From NCBI GenBank assembly GCA_015231795.1, contig JADGAX010000004.1, forward strand, positions 90,001 through 154,000: DNA of 64,000 nt, given 5' to 3'. The notes under the pieces were generated by a model. It searched no databases. It had not been told where the DNA came from and worked only from the letters and a program-made list of their open reading frames with translations. This DNA is from Alphaproteobacteria bacterium (GTDB taxonomy: Bacteria > Pseudomonadota > Alphaproteobacteria > Rhodospirillales > WMHbin7). Made by a program: the position numbers and the translations under genes. Each line of letters opens with the position of its first letter. Positions within the stretch are counted from its first letter, which is position 1. This document shows positions 17,912 through 26,388 of this stretch, piece after piece.

Positions 17912-18396
17912 ACCAGCTCGTTCCCGCAGGCAAGCGTTCGCTCGCCGAAGTCACGGCTGAAACCCAAGACTACGTCACCATGTTCATCGACGGGCAGATG
18001 TTTGGCATCCCCGTGTTGACCGTTCAAGACGTTCTGGGTCCGCAGAAAGTCACCCGCATTCCCCTGGCTCCCCGCGAAGTAGCGGGATCGCTCAATCTAC
18101 GCGGCCGCATCGTGACCGCCATCGACGTGCGCAGACGCCTGGGATTGAAGGACCGCGAAGGCGTCACCAAGCCCGGCATGAGTGTCGTGGTCGACATGAA
18201 CGGCGAGTTGTACAGCCTGCTCATCGATTCGGTGGGAGAGGTCCTAAGCCTGCGCTCGGCATCTTTCGAGCGCAACCCCCCCACCCTTGACGCCCTCTGG
18301 CGCGAGTTTTCGACGGGCATCTACCGCCTGGACGGCAAGCTCCTGGTGGTGCTCGACGTCCAGCGGCTGCTTGACCTGGGCCGCTCGGAAAGCTAG
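17908..18396 (+). CDS. cheW: Chemotaxis coupling protein CheW
   Basis: Adaptor of 162 residues that links CheA to receptors in the polar array. The single CheW domain (about 18-155) shows the family segments VTMFIDGQMFGIPV, LAPREVAGSLNLRGRIVTAIDVRRRLGL and the C-terminal GKLLVVLDVQRLL. It overlaps the end of cheA by 4 bases and precedes cheY by 64 bases, in which no separate promoter stands out. Confidence 0.95.
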   Translation: MNQLVPAGKRSLAEVTAETQDYVTMFIDGQMFGIPVLTVQDVLGPQKVTRIPLAPREVAGSLNLRGRIVTAIDVRRRLGLKDREGVTKPGMSVVVDMNGELYSLLIDSVGEVLSLRSASFERNPPTLDALWREFSTGIYRLDGKLLVVLDVQRLLDLGRSES

Positions 18397-18460
18397 TGAT
18401 CAACTATTGCATTTGGGAACGTCCGAAACAGCCGAATCGAAGCGAAGGCTCTGAAACAAC

Positions 18461-18826
18461 ATGAAACTCTGTCTCGTGGTCGATGATTCAAAGGTCATCC
18501 GCATGGTGGCCCGGAAGATTTTGCAGGAACTCACGTTCGAAGTGGACGAAGCCGCCGACGGCAAGGCCGCTCTCGAGTTGTGTCAAAAAAGACTCCCCGA
18601 CGCCATCCTTCTCGACTGGAACATGCCGGTCATGAGCGGCATCGAATTTCTGCGCGAGCTTCGCAAGCTGCCCGGCGGCGATGGTCCGAAGGTGGTGTTC
18701 TGCACCACCGAGAACGACATCGAGCATATTCAAGAGGCGATACTGGCAGGCGCCAACGAGTACATCATGAAGCCCTTTGACAGCGAAATCCTACAAGCCA
18801 AGTTTTCGCAAGTCGGACTGCTGTGA
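18461..18826 (+). CDS. cheY: Chemotaxis response regulator CheY
   Basis: Stand-alone receiver of 121 residues that carries phosphate from CheA to the flagellar motor switch. The active site is complete: acidic Asp8-Asp9, phospho-acceptor Asp52, the conserved Thr in FCTTEN (about 82-83) and Lys104 in YIMKPF. There is no output domain. The ribosome site is weak. Its place between cheW and cheB identifies it as chemotactic rather than a generic single-domain regulator. Confidence 0.94.
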   Translation: MKLCLVVDDSKVIRMVARKILQELTFEVDEAADGKAALELCQKRLPDAILLDWNMPVMSGIEFLRELRKLPGGDGPKVVFCTTENDIEHIQEAILAGANEYIMKPFDSEILQAKFSQVGLL

Positions 18827-18849
18827 AGGGTATGGGGTGAGATAGTCGA

Positions 18850-20013
18850 ATGGGTATCGAAACCGGGGCGGCGCGCCCGCCTCAGGCCAATGGAACAGAC
18901 CCCTTCCGGGTAATGGTCGTCGATGATTCCGCCGTCGTGCGCGGCATCGTCACCAAGATGCTGGAAGAAGACAAGGCCATCCAGGTCGTCTCTTCGGTTG
19001 GCAACGGCCAGATGGCCCTGAACGCGCTGGAGCGCTACGACGTCGAAGTGATCGTGCTCGATATCGAAATGCCGGTCATGGACGGGCTGACGGCGCTTCC
19101 TCTGCTGCTGAAAAAGGACCCCGACATCCAGGTCATCATGTCCTCGACGCTGACCCACAAGAATGCCGATGTCACCCTGCGCGCCATGGAAGCCGGAGCC
19201 GCAGACTACGTGCCCAAGCCCACCTCGTCGAAGGATCTGGGCGCAGGTCAGTTCAAGAACGAACTGATCGAGAAGGTCAAGGTTTGGGGCCAGGCCAGAC
19301 GCAGAAAACCCAAGCGCGCGGCGCCTCCGGGCGGATTCCCCGAACGCGCCAAGGTTCCGGCCGGGCAAGCCGCCGTCAGGCCCTCGGTTCCCTTATATGC
19401 CGGCGCGGTCACCTTGCGCCCAGCCAGCACCGATTCGGTCGATCTGATCGCCATCGGCAGTTCGACCGGCGGCCCGCAGGCCCTGTTCGCCGTGCTGGGC
19501 GCTCTGAAGGGCGCTCCCATCCGCCAGCCGATCCTGATCACTCAGCACATGCCCGCCACCTTCACCACGATTTTGGCCGAGCACATCACCCGCCTGTCGG
19601 GTTGGAACGCGGCGGAAGGCAAGGACGGAGAAGTGATCCAAAGCGGGCGCGTTTACATAGCGCCCGGCGACTTTCACATGGTGGTCGAGGTCCAGGGAAC
19701 CAACAAGGTCATTCGCCTTAATAAGAATCCGCCCGAGAATTTCTGCCGCCCGGCGGTCGATCCGATGTTTCGCAGCATCGCGCAGGCCTATGGCAAGCGC
19801 GTGCTGGCCGTCGTGCTGACCGGCATGGGCCAGGACGGCATGAAGGGCGGGCAAGTTCTGGTGCAGGGCGGGGCGACGATGATCGCCCAGGACGAAGCCA
19901 CCAGCGTGGTGTGGGGCATGCCGGGCGCGGTGGCCACGGCGGGCATTTGCTCGGCCGTTCTGCCGTTGCCGGAAGTGGCGCCCTACATCCTCAAAGTTTC
20001 GCAGCGCAGGTGA
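18850..20013 (+). CDS. cheB: Chemotaxis-specific protein-glutamate methylesterase CheB
   Basis: Removes methyl groups from receptor glutamates and deamidates receptors, giving adaptation. The 387 residues comprise an N-terminal receiver (phospho-acceptor Asp71), a basic/Pro-rich linker (about 140-180) and the C-terminal methylesterase. The catalytic triad is Ser205 in GSSTGGPQ, His233 in TQHMP and Asp329 in GMGQDGM. It works with CheR, encoded 4 bases downstream. Confidence 0.96.
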   Translation: MGIETGAARPPQANGTDPFRVMVVDDSAVVRGIVTKMLEEDKAIQVVSSVGNGQMALNALERYDVEVIVLDIEMPVMDGLTALPLLLKKDPDIQVIMSSTLTHKNADVTLRAMEAGAADYVPKPTSSKDLGAGQFKNELIEKVKVWGQARRRKPKRAAPPGGFPERAKVPAGQAAVRPSVPLYAGAVTLRPASTDSVDLIAIGSSTGGPQALFAVLGALKGAPIRQPILITQHMPATFTTILAEHITRLSGWNAAEGKDGEVIQSGRVYIAPGDFHMVVEVQGTNKVIRLNKNPPENFCRPAVDPMFRSIAQAYGKRVLAVVLTGMGQDGMKGGQVLVQGGATMIAQDEATSVVWGMPGAVATAGICSAVLPLPEVAPYILKVSQRR

Positions 20014-20017
20014 AGCC

Positions 20018-20872
20018 ATGAAGCCCGAAGATTTCGACTTCATCGCGAAATTCATCAAGGACCGGTCGGGACTGGTGCTGACCAGCGACAAATCCTATCT
20101 GCTGGAAAGCCGTTTGATGCCCATCGCCCGCAAAAGGGGCTTGAAGGGTCTGGACGAACTGATCGGCACGGTCAGGGCCAGCCGCGACGAGGCCTTGGGC
20201 CGCGAAATCACCGAAGCGATGACGACCAACGAGTCGTTCTTCTTTCGCGATTCGAAGCCCTTCGACCAGTTCAAGGACATGGTTCTGCCCCACATCCTGA
20301 AGGTTCGGGCGGCCAAGAAAAGTTTCCGCATCTGGTGCGCAGCCTCGTCTTCGGGCCAGGAACCCTATTCGCTGGCCATGATCTTGAAAGAAGAGCAGGC
20401 CAAACTGGCGGGCTGGAAAATCGATATCGTCGGCACCGACATTTCGACCGAAATGCTGGAAAAGGCCAAGGCGGGCGTCTATTCGCAATTCGAAGTGCAA
20501 AGAGGCCTGCCCATCACGCTGCTCGTCAAATACTTCAAGAAGAAAGACGAAGTGTGGCAGATCGATGCCGCCATCCGCGCCATGGTCCAGTATCGCGAAT
20601 GGAACCTTTTGACCGACCTGAAGGCGCTGGGCCAGTTCGACGTCGTGTTCTGCCGCAACGTGCTGATCTATTTCGACCAGCCGACCAAAACCCGCGTGCT
20701 TGGCAATATTGCGGGGCTGATGCCCGACGATGGGTTCTTGTATCTGGGTGGCGCCGAAACGGTTCTGGGCATTTCCGACAAGTTCAAGCCCATTCCCAAC
20801 CAGCGCGGCATCTACGGCATCAACAAGGATCCGGCCCCGCAAGCCCCGCCAGGGTTTGCCGCCAAGACCTGA
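20018..20872 (+). CDS. cheR: Chemotaxis protein methyltransferase CheR
   Basis: Methylates receptor glutamates with S-adenosylmethionine. The 284 residues have an N-terminal helical domain and the methyltransferase domain with TTNESFFFRD, the SAM-binding WCAASSSGQEPYSLAM motif, IVGTDIS and FCRNVLIYFD. There is no C-terminal TPR or receiver extension. It begins 4 bases after cheB, and the next gene starts within a few bases of its stop. Confidence 0.96.
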   Translation: MKPEDFDFIAKFIKDRSGLVLTSDKSYLLESRLMPIARKRGLKGLDELIGTVRASRDEALGREITEAMTTNESFFFRDSKPFDQFKDMVLPHILKVRAAKKSFRIWCAASSSGQEPYSLAMILKEEQAKLAGWKIDIVGTDISTEMLEKAKAGVYSQFEVQRGLPITLLVKYFKKKDEVWQIDAAIRAMVQYREWNLLTDLKALGQFDVVFCRNVLIYFDQPTKTRVLGNIAGLMPDDGFLYLGGAETVLGISDKFKPIPNQRGIYGINKDPAPQAPPGFAAKT

Positions 20873-20877
20873 GCGCT

Positions 20878-21609
20878 TTGCGCATCGCCGTCGTCACGCC
20901 CTATTACCGCGAGTCCGATCTCGTTCTGACGCGCTGCCTGGACAGCGTTGCCGGACAAACCCACCCCTGCATGCATATTCTGGTCGCCGACGGCTTTCCC
21001 AATCCCTTGGCTGACCGATGGCCCAACGCCGTCCATTTGAAGCTGGACCAATCTCATGGCGACAATGGCGACACGCCGCGCGGCATTGGCGCCGACTACG
21101 CGCTATCTGAAGGATTCGAGGCGCTGGCCTTTCTGGACGCCGACAACTGGTACCGGGCAAGACATTTGGAAACGCTTGTGCGCCTGCATGGCGAGACGGG
21201 GGCTTCGGTCCTGGTGGCCGGGCGCAGCTTCCACCGCGCCGACGGTTCCGAAATCGAAGGCTTGAGCGAAAAGGGCGACGGCCTTCATTATGCCGACACC
21301 AGTTGTCTGATGCTGACCGGCAAGGCGATGGAGGTTGCGCCCCTGTGGGCGGCCATTCCTCAGCCATTGGCCCCCATCTGCGACCGCATCTTCTGGCAAA
21401 TGCTGATGGCGCAGGGCTTCAAGACCGCCGTTTCGTCAGAGCGCAGCGTCGCCTTCACCACCCAATATGCCGCGCATTTCTTGGCCGTGGGCGAGACGCC
21501 CCCCTTGGGAGCGAAAGACGCCAGCCAGTCGCAGGCCGCCGCCGCCTGGTGGAACGCCCTGTCCCCAGACGAACAAAACCGCCTGAACCGCCTCATGGGT
21601 TTCCCATGA
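20878..21609 (+). CDS. Family 2-like glycosyltransferase
   Basis: Predicted cytoplasmic glycosyltransferase of 243 residues with a GT-A fold. It shows the N-terminal [11 protein letters not shown] strand, CLDSVAGQT and the metal-binding DAD in [12 protein letters not shown]. No ATG fits. The conserved domain begins right at TTG 20878, 5 bases after the cheR stop; a CTG at 20869 is the only close alternative. Neither has a good ribosome site, so coupling to cheR is likely. Position at the end of the che operon suggests flagellin or envelope glycosylation, which is inference. The sugar and acceptor are unknown. Confidence 0.75.
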   Translation: MRIAVVTPYYRESDLVLTRCLDSVAGQTHPCMHILVADGFPNPLADRWPNAVHLKLDQSHGDNGDTPRGIGADYALSEGFEALAFLDADNWYRARHLETLVRLHGETGASVLVAGRSFHRADGSEIEGLSEKGDGLHYADTSCLMLTGKAMEVAPLWAAIPQPLAPICDRIFWQMLMAQGFKTAVSSERSVAFTTQYAAHFLAVGETPPLGAKDASQSQAAAAWWNALSPDEQNRLNRLMGFP

Positions 21610-21664
21610 CAGGACAGCGCCTCAAGTTTATGATCCAGACAGACAGATTTTTGGGACAAGCAAC

Positions 21665-22939
21665 GTGACGTCATCGACTTCGGATATCCAGGCCTTGATG
21701 GACGGCATCGGCCAGAAGGCCCGCCAAGCATCCTCCATGCTGGCGCAGGCCAAACGGCAAGCCAAGGACGCCGCCCTGTTGAGCGCCGCCGCCTTCATTC
21801 GCCAAAACGCCCAGGCCATCTTGGCCGCCAACGCGCTCGACATGGCGAGCGCCAGGGCCAAGGGCCTGTCGGGCGCTTTGCTGGACCGTCTCAAGCTGGA
21901 TGAAAAGCGCGTCGAAGCCATGGCCAAGGGCCTGGAAGAGGTGGCGGACTTGGCCGACCCGGTGGGCGAAACCATGGCCGAGTGGACCAGACCCAACGGG
22001 CTGCGGATCCAGCGCGTGCGGGTTCCCCTGGGCGTTATCGGCATCATTTACGAATCGCGCCCCAACGTCACCGCGGATGCGGGCGGGCTGTGCCTGAAAT
22101 CGGGCAACGCGGCCATCTTGCGCGGCGGCTCGGAAAGCATCAATTCCTCGGGCGCCATCATGGATTGCCTGCAAGCCGGACTGCGCCAAGCGGGTCTTCC
22201 CCAAGAAGCGCTGCAGATGGTGCCGGTCGCCGACCGCGCCGCCGTCGGCCATATGCTGACCATGACGAAATATATTGACGTCATCGTGCCCAGGGGCGGC
22301 AAGTCGCTGATCGAGCGCGTGATCAAGGAAAGCCGCATTCCCCTGTTCCAGCATCTGGAGGGGTTGTGCCACACCTATGTTGATGGCAAGGCCGATCTTG
22401 AAATGGCGCGCCGGATCGTGCTGAACGCCAAGATGCGGCGCACCGGCATTTGCGGGGCCACCGAAACCCTGCTGATCGACCGGGCCGGGGCAGCGACGCA
22501 TCTGGCTCCCATCATCCAGGACCTTCTGGACGCGGGCTGCGAAGTGCGCGGCGACGAAAGCGTGCGCACCGTCGATGCGCGCGTAGTGGCCGCCCAGGAC
22601 GAGGACTGGAACACGGAATATCTGGACGCCATCATCTCGGCCCGCCTCGTCGATGGGCTGGAAGACGCCATCGCCTTCATCAACCGGCATGGCTCGCAGC
22701 ATACCGACAGCATCGTGACCGATGACCCGGCCAGGGCCGAAAAATTCCTGAACGAGGTCAATTCGGCCATCGTCCTGCACAACGCCTCGACCCAGTTCGC
22801 CGATGGCGGCGAATTCGGCATGGGCGCCGAGATCGGCATCGCCACCGGCAAGCTGCACGCCAGGGGGCCGGTCGGCGTCGAACAATTGACCACCTACAAA
22901 TACCGGGTCCTGGGGTCGGGCCAGGTTCGTCCAGGCTGA
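21665..22939 (+). CDS. proA: Glutamate-5-semialdehyde dehydrogenase (gamma-glutamyl phosphate reductase)
   Basis: Second step of proline synthesis: NADPH-dependent reduction of glutamyl phosphate. The 424 residues are aldehyde-dehydrogenase-like, with catalytic Cys263 in [11 protein letters not shown], the [10 protein letters not shown] nucleotide-binding segment and the [14 protein letters not shown]-terminus typical of ProA. The start is GTG at 21665. The stop overlaps the nadD start by one base (TGATG). The partner proB is not in the window. Confidence 0.96.
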   Translation: MTSSTSDIQALMDGIGQKARQASSMLAQAKRQAKDAALLSAAAFIRQNAQAILAANALDMASARAKGLSGALLDRLKLDEKRVEAMAKGLEEVADLADPVGETMAEWTRPNGLRIQRVRVPLGVIGIIYESRPNVTADAGGLCLKSGNAAILRGGSESINSSGAIMDCLQAGLRQAGLPQEALQMVPVADRAAVGHMLTMTKYIDVIVPRGGKSLIERVIKESRIPLFQHLEGLCHTYVDGKADLEMARRIVLNAKMRRTGICGATETLLIDRAGAATHLAPIIQDLLDAGCEVRGDESVRTVDARVVAAQDEDWNTEYLDAIISARLVDGLEDAIAFINRHGSQHTDSIVTDDPARAEKFLNEVNSAIVLHNASTQFADGGEFGMGAEIGIATGKLHARGPVGVEQLTTYKYRVLGSGQVRPG

Positions 22940-23544
22940 TGTGGAAACCGCCCCTGCCCAGACAGGGAGACCGGCGAAAACGAGCCGTCGGGCTGCTGGG
23001 CGGCTCGTTCAACCCAGCCCATGAAGGTCATGTGCATGTCAGCCGCATGGCCAAGCAGGCCCTGGGGCTGGACGAGGTTTGGTGGCTGGTCTCGCCCCAG
23101 AATCCATTAAAGCCCATCAGCGGCATGGCCCCTTTCAGAACCCGGATGGAGCAGGCAAAGACCCTGACCGCCCTCATTCCCTTCATCAAGATCAGCGATG
23201 TCGAATCCAAGTTGGGCACGCGCTACACCGCCGACACGGTGGCCATATTGCAAAAAAGGCTGCCCGGATTGCGCTTCGTCTGGCTGATCGGGGCGGACAA
23301 TCTGGCCCAATTGCCGCGTTGGCGGGGTTGGACCCGCCTGATGCGCTTGCTGCCCGTTGCGGTGATGGCCCGCCCGGCCTATTCTTTACCGGCGCTGGCG
23401 GGCAAGGCGGCCAAACGGTTCGAGCGTTTCCGCACCCCGGCGCGCAGACTGGTCAAGGCGACGCCACCCGCCTGGAGTTTCCTTTGGCTTAGGGAACATC
23501 CCGCCTCGGCCAGCAAGATTCGCACATCTCAGTCACAAGGTTAA
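22939..23544 (+). CDS. nadD: Nicotinate-nucleotide adenylyltransferase
   Basis: Makes deamido-NAD from nicotinate mononucleotide and ATP. The 201 residues carry the GGSFNPAHEGH motif with the HxGH nucleotidyl-transfer histidines (about 22-32), the WLVSPQNPLK segment and the WLIGADNLAQ motif. The family's usual ISSTxIR motif appears as ASASKIR only 6 residues before the stop, so the usual C-terminal helix is missing or very short. No frameshift is needed to explain this. It lies directly before rsfS, with rsfS's ribosome site overlapping the nadD stop. Confidence 0.93.
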   Translation: MWKPPLPRQGDRRKRAVGLLGGSFNPAHEGHVHVSRMAKQALGLDEVWWLVSPQNPLKPISGMAPFRTRMEQAKTLTALIPFIKISDVESKLGTRYTADTVAILQKRLPGLRFVWLIGADNLAQLPRWRGWTRLMRLLPVAVMARPAYSLPALAGKAAKRFERFRTPARRLVKATPPAWSFLWLREHPASASKIRTSQSQG

Positions 23545-23558
23545 GGAGACCCGCCATT
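23543..23558 (+). promoter_or_regulatory. Ribosome-binding site and ATT initiation codon of rsfS
   Basis: AAGGAG (23543-23548) overlaps the nadD stop and is followed after 7 bases by ATT (23556-23558), which opens the rsfS frame. There is no ATG, GTG or TTG in frame before 23772, and that ATG lies inside the conserved domain. Confidence 0.6.
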
Positions 23559-24329
23559 CCCACCGCCCCGAAGAAAGCGCAAGCCAAAAAGGCTCCCGCC
23601 AAGAAACCGGCCGCCAAATCCGCCGCCGTCGCCAAACCCAGGGTTCCGGCCAAAAGTTCGAAATCCGAAAAGCCGCAGGCTCTGACCCTTGTCCTGGCCA
23701 CGCTCGAAGACAACAAGGCCGTTGATGTCGTCGCCATCGACATTACCGGACGTTCGAGCATCGCCGATTGGATGGTGATCGCTTCCGGCACCTCGGCCCG
23801 CCATGTCGCTTCGATGGCCGCCCATGTCAGCGAGAAGCTGAAGACGATCGGCATCAAGCCCCGCGACGAAGGCCTGCCGCAGGCCGATTGGGTGGCCGTG
23901 GATGGCGGCGATGTAGTGGTGCATCTGTTCCGCCCCGAAGTCCGCAGCTTCTATGACCTGGAAGGCATGTGGTCCTTGGCCGAATCCAAGACGAAGGCCA
24001 GCCCCAAGGCCAAGCCTGCCGCGCCGGACGCGACGCCCGAAGCGGCCCCGGCCGAAGAAGCACCAGCCAGGAAGCCAGCGGCCAGGAAACCGACAGCCGT
24101 GAAACCGGCGGCCAAGAAACCGGCCCCTGCCAAGAAAGCGGCTCCGGCCAAAAAGCCCGCAGCCAAAAAGCCCGCAGCCAAAAAAGTTGCGACAGACAAA
24201 AAGGCGGCCCCTGTGAAAAAGGCGACCCCCGCCAAGAAACCTGCGGTCAAGAAGGCCGCACCGGCCAAAAAGGCGGCGCCCGCTAAAAAGCCCGCCGCCA
24301 AGAAGCCATCCCCCAAGAAGAAGGGCTGA
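23556..24329 (+). CDS. rsfS: Ribosomal silencing factor RsfS with Lys/Ala/Pro-rich tails
   Basis: Binds ribosomal protein uL14 and blocks subunit joining in starvation. The conserved domain is residues about 43-145 (LTLVLATLEDNKAVDVV, GRSSIADWMVIASG, ADWVAVDGGDVVVHLF, FYDLEGMW). It is flanked by a basic N-terminal tail (1-42) and a C-terminal tail of about 110 residues built from Lys-Lys-Pro-Ala/Ala-Ala-Pro-Ala-Lys repeats. Typical RsfS proteins are only about 105-150 residues. Starting at ATG 23772 would remove the first third of the domain, so ATT 23556 with its AAGGAG is proposed. The stop overlaps rlmH by one base, the classical rsfS-rlmH pair. Confidence 0.85.
   Translation: MPTAPKKAQAKKAPAKKPAAKSAAVAKPRVPAKSSKSEKPQALTLVLATLEDNKAVDVVAIDITGRSSIADWMVIASGTSARHVASMAAHVSEKLKTIGIKPRDEGLPQADWVAVDGGDVVVHLFRPEVRSFYDLEGMWSLAESKTKASPKAKPAAPDATPEAAPAEEAPARKPAARKPTAVKPAAKKPAPAKKAAPAKKPAAKKPAAKKVATDKKAAPVKKATPAKKPAVKKAAPAKKAAPAKKPAAKKPSPKKKG
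24050..24326 (+). repeat. Lys/Ala/Pro codon repeats in the rsfS tail
   Basis: Degenerate in-frame repeats based on gcc-aag-aaa-ccg-gcc and gcg-gct-ccg-gcc-aag-aag units encode the basic tail of RsfS. They closely resemble the repeats at the end of pgk (35150-35574), both in codon choice and in peptide unit. Confidence 0.8.
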
Positions 24330-24784
24330 TGCGCTTTCTGATTCTGGCGGTGGGAAAGGCCAAGGGCAGTCCCGAACAGGTCTTGTTCGAGCATTACGCC
24401 AAGCGCCTGCCCTGGCCGCTGGACGTGATCGAGGTCGAGGAGAAGCGCCCGATCTCGGGCGCCGAGCGCAAGGCGAAGGAAGCGCAGCTGCTGCTGGCCA
24501 AGCTGCCCAAGAACGCCTTCGCGGTGGCCCTCGATCCCAAGGGCGAGGCTCTGTCCAGCGAAGGGCTGGCGGGAAAGCTGACCCGCTGGCAGGAACTGGG
24601 CCGCGACCTAGCCTTTGTCGTCGGCGGGGCCGATGGTCTTGACGAGACGGTTCTGGCCCGCGCCGAAGCCAAACTTTCCTTCGGGGCCATGGTCTGGCCG
24701 CATCTTCTGGTCCGCACCATGCTGGCCGAGCAGTTGTGGCGAGCCTTCAGCATCAACAGCGGGCATCCCTATCATCGCGGATAG
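24329..24784 (+). CDS. rlmH: 23S rRNA pseudouridine-1915 N3-methyltransferase RlmH
   Basis: SPOUT methyltransferase that modifies helix 69 of 23S rRNA. The 151 residues match the family: the N-terminal FLILAVGKAKG strand, the VALDPKGEALSSE segment, the SAM-binding VVGGADGLDE knot loop, and the C-terminal LLVRTMLAEQLWRAFSINSGHPYHRG signature. It overlaps the rsfS stop by one base. Confidence 0.96.
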   Translation: MRFLILAVGKAKGSPEQVLFEHYAKRLPWPLDVIEVEEKRPISGAERKAKEAQLLLAKLPKNAFAVALDPKGEALSSEGLAGKLTRWQELGRDLAFVVGGADGLDETVLARAEAKLSFGAMVWPHLLVRTMLAEQLWRAFSINSGHPYHRG

Positions 24785-24785
24785 G

Positions 24786-24815
24786 TTGGAAACGCCCCGC
24801 CGAATGCCCTAATAT
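24786..24815 (+). promoter_or_regulatory. Possible promoter of the gpmI-envC-ctpA run
   Basis: TTGGAA (24786-24791) and TAATAT (24810-24815) are separated by 18 bases and lie 31 bases before the gpmI ATG, directly after the rlmH stop. Each box matches the consensus in four of six bases. Confidence 0.4.
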
Positions 24816-24846
24816 TCCAACGAACCGATTACTCAGGAAAATAACC

Positions 24847-26388
24847 ATGACCGTCAGCGCCAACCGCCCCCGCCCCGTCGTTCTGTGCATCCTGGACGGA
24901 TGGGGCTGGCGCGCCGAAACTGCCGACAACGCCATCGCGCTGGCCAACACCCCAACCTGGGACCGCCTGCTGGCCGCCAACCCGCATGCGCTGGTGGAAA
25001 CGTCGGGTTTGGAAGTCGGCCTGCCCGACGGCCAGATGGGCAATTCGGAAGTGGGCCATACGAATCTGGGAGCTGGTCGCGTGGTGATGCAGGACCTGCC
25101 GCGCATCGACCAAGCGGTGGCCGATGGCAGCATCGCCAGCCTTCCCGCCTTCATCCAGGCGATGGAAGCCTTGAAAGCCAGCGGCGGCAAGCTGCATCTG
25201 ATGGGATTGATCAGCCCCGGCGGCGTCCATTCGCATCAAGATCACATGGCAGCACTGGTCAAGGCGGCGAGTGCCAAGGGCGTTCAGGTGGTCGTGCATG
25301 CTTTTCTGGACGGGCGCGACACGCCGCCGCAAAGCGCCAAGGACTATCTGGCCAAGTTCCAGAACGACATCCAAGGAACCAATGCGGCCATCGGCGTGGT
25401 GTCGGGCCGTTATTTCGCCATGGATCGCGACAAGCGCTGGGACCGCGTGGAACTGGCCTACAACGCGATGGTTCTAGGACAAGGCGCAACAGCGCCGGAC
25501 GGACTTGGCGCCATTTCGCAATCCTACGCCAAGGGCGAGAACGACGAATTCGTCAAGCCCTGCGTGGTGGCGGGTTATGCGGGCATGCAAGATGGCGACG
25601 GCCTGCTGATGGCCAATTTCAGGGCGGATCGGGCGCGCGAAATTCTGGAAGCCCTGCTCGACCCCGCCTTTTCGGGTTTCGCCCGTCAAAGAATCGTCAA
25701 ATTCGCCACGGCGCTGGGCATGACCGAATATTCGAGCCGCCACAATGCCTGGATGCAAACCATGTTTCCAGCCGAAGCGCTGACCAACATTCTGGGCGAA
25801 GTGATTTCGAAGGCCGGCATGAAGCAGTTGCGCATCGCCGAAACCGAAAAATACGCCCATGTCACTTTCTTCTTCAACGGCGGCGAGGAACGCGTCTTTG
25901 AAGGCGAGGAACGCATCTTGGTGCCGTCGCCCAAAGTGGCGACCTACGATCTTCAGCCCGAAATGTCGGCCACCCTGGTTTGCGACCGTCTGGTGTCGGC
26001 AATCGATTCGAACGTCTTCGACCTGATAGTGGTGAATTTCGCCAACGGCGACATGGTGGGCCATACCGGCATTCTTGCCGCCGCCATCAAGGCGGCGGAA
26101 ACGGTCGATGCCTGTCTGGCCCGGCTGGAAGCCTCGGTCAAGAAGGCGGGCGGCGTGATGCTGCTGACCGCCGACCATGGCAATCTGGAACTGATGAAGG
26201 ACCAAACGAACGGCCAGCCCTATACCGCCCACACTGTGGGGCCGGTGCAGGCCATCCTGATCAACGGCCCCAAGGGGGCGCGCCTTCGCCATGGACGGCT
26301 GGCCGACGTGGCGCCCACCTTGCTGTCCTTGATGAATTTGGCGCAACCCATTGAGATGACGGGGCGGTCGCTGCTTGATGCCGCCTAA
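24847..26388 (+). CDS. gpmI: 2,3-bisphosphoglycerate-independent phosphoglycerate mutase
   Basis: Manganese enzyme interconverting 3- and 2-phosphoglycerate. The 513 residues belong to the alkaline-phosphatase superfamily: DGWGW metal motif near the N-terminus, the phosphoserine Ser67 in MGNSEVGH, the FLDGRDTPP loop, the GRYFAMDRD segment and C-terminal NGDMVGHTG and TADHGNLE metal motifs. ATG 24847 follows an AGGA sequence; in-frame codons upstream to 24736 belong to the leader and the rlmH end. Its stop overlaps the envC start. Confidence 0.96.
   Translation: MTVSANRPRPVVLCILDGWGWRAETADNAIALANTPTWDRLLAANPHALVETSGLEVGLPDGQMGNSEVGHTNLGAGRVVMQDLPRIDQAVADGSIASLPAFIQAMEALKASGGKLHLMGLISPGGVHSHQDHMAALVKAASAKGVQVVVHAFLDGRDTPPQSAKDYLAKFQNDIQGTNAAIGVVSGRYFAMDRDKRWDRVELAYNAMVLGQGATAPDGLGAISQSYAKGENDEFVKPCVVAGYAGMQDGDGLLMANFRADRAREILEALLDPAFSGFARQRIVKFATALGMTEYSSRHNAWMQTMFPAEALTNILGEVISKAGMKQLRIAETEKYAHVTFFFNGGEERVFEGEERILVPSPKVATYDLQPEMSATLVCDRLVSAIDSNVFDLIVVNFANGDMVGHTGILAAAIKAAETVDACLARLEASVKKAGGVMLLTADHGNLELMKDQTNGQPYTAHTVGPVQAILINGPKGARLRHGRLADVAPTLLSLMNLAQPIEMTGRSLLDAA

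Noticed and set aside
23480-23544. Frameshift at the end of nadD
   Set aside because: The terminal ASASKIR motif is still in frame and the stop is followed directly by the rsfS ribosome site; a short C-terminus is the simpler explanation.
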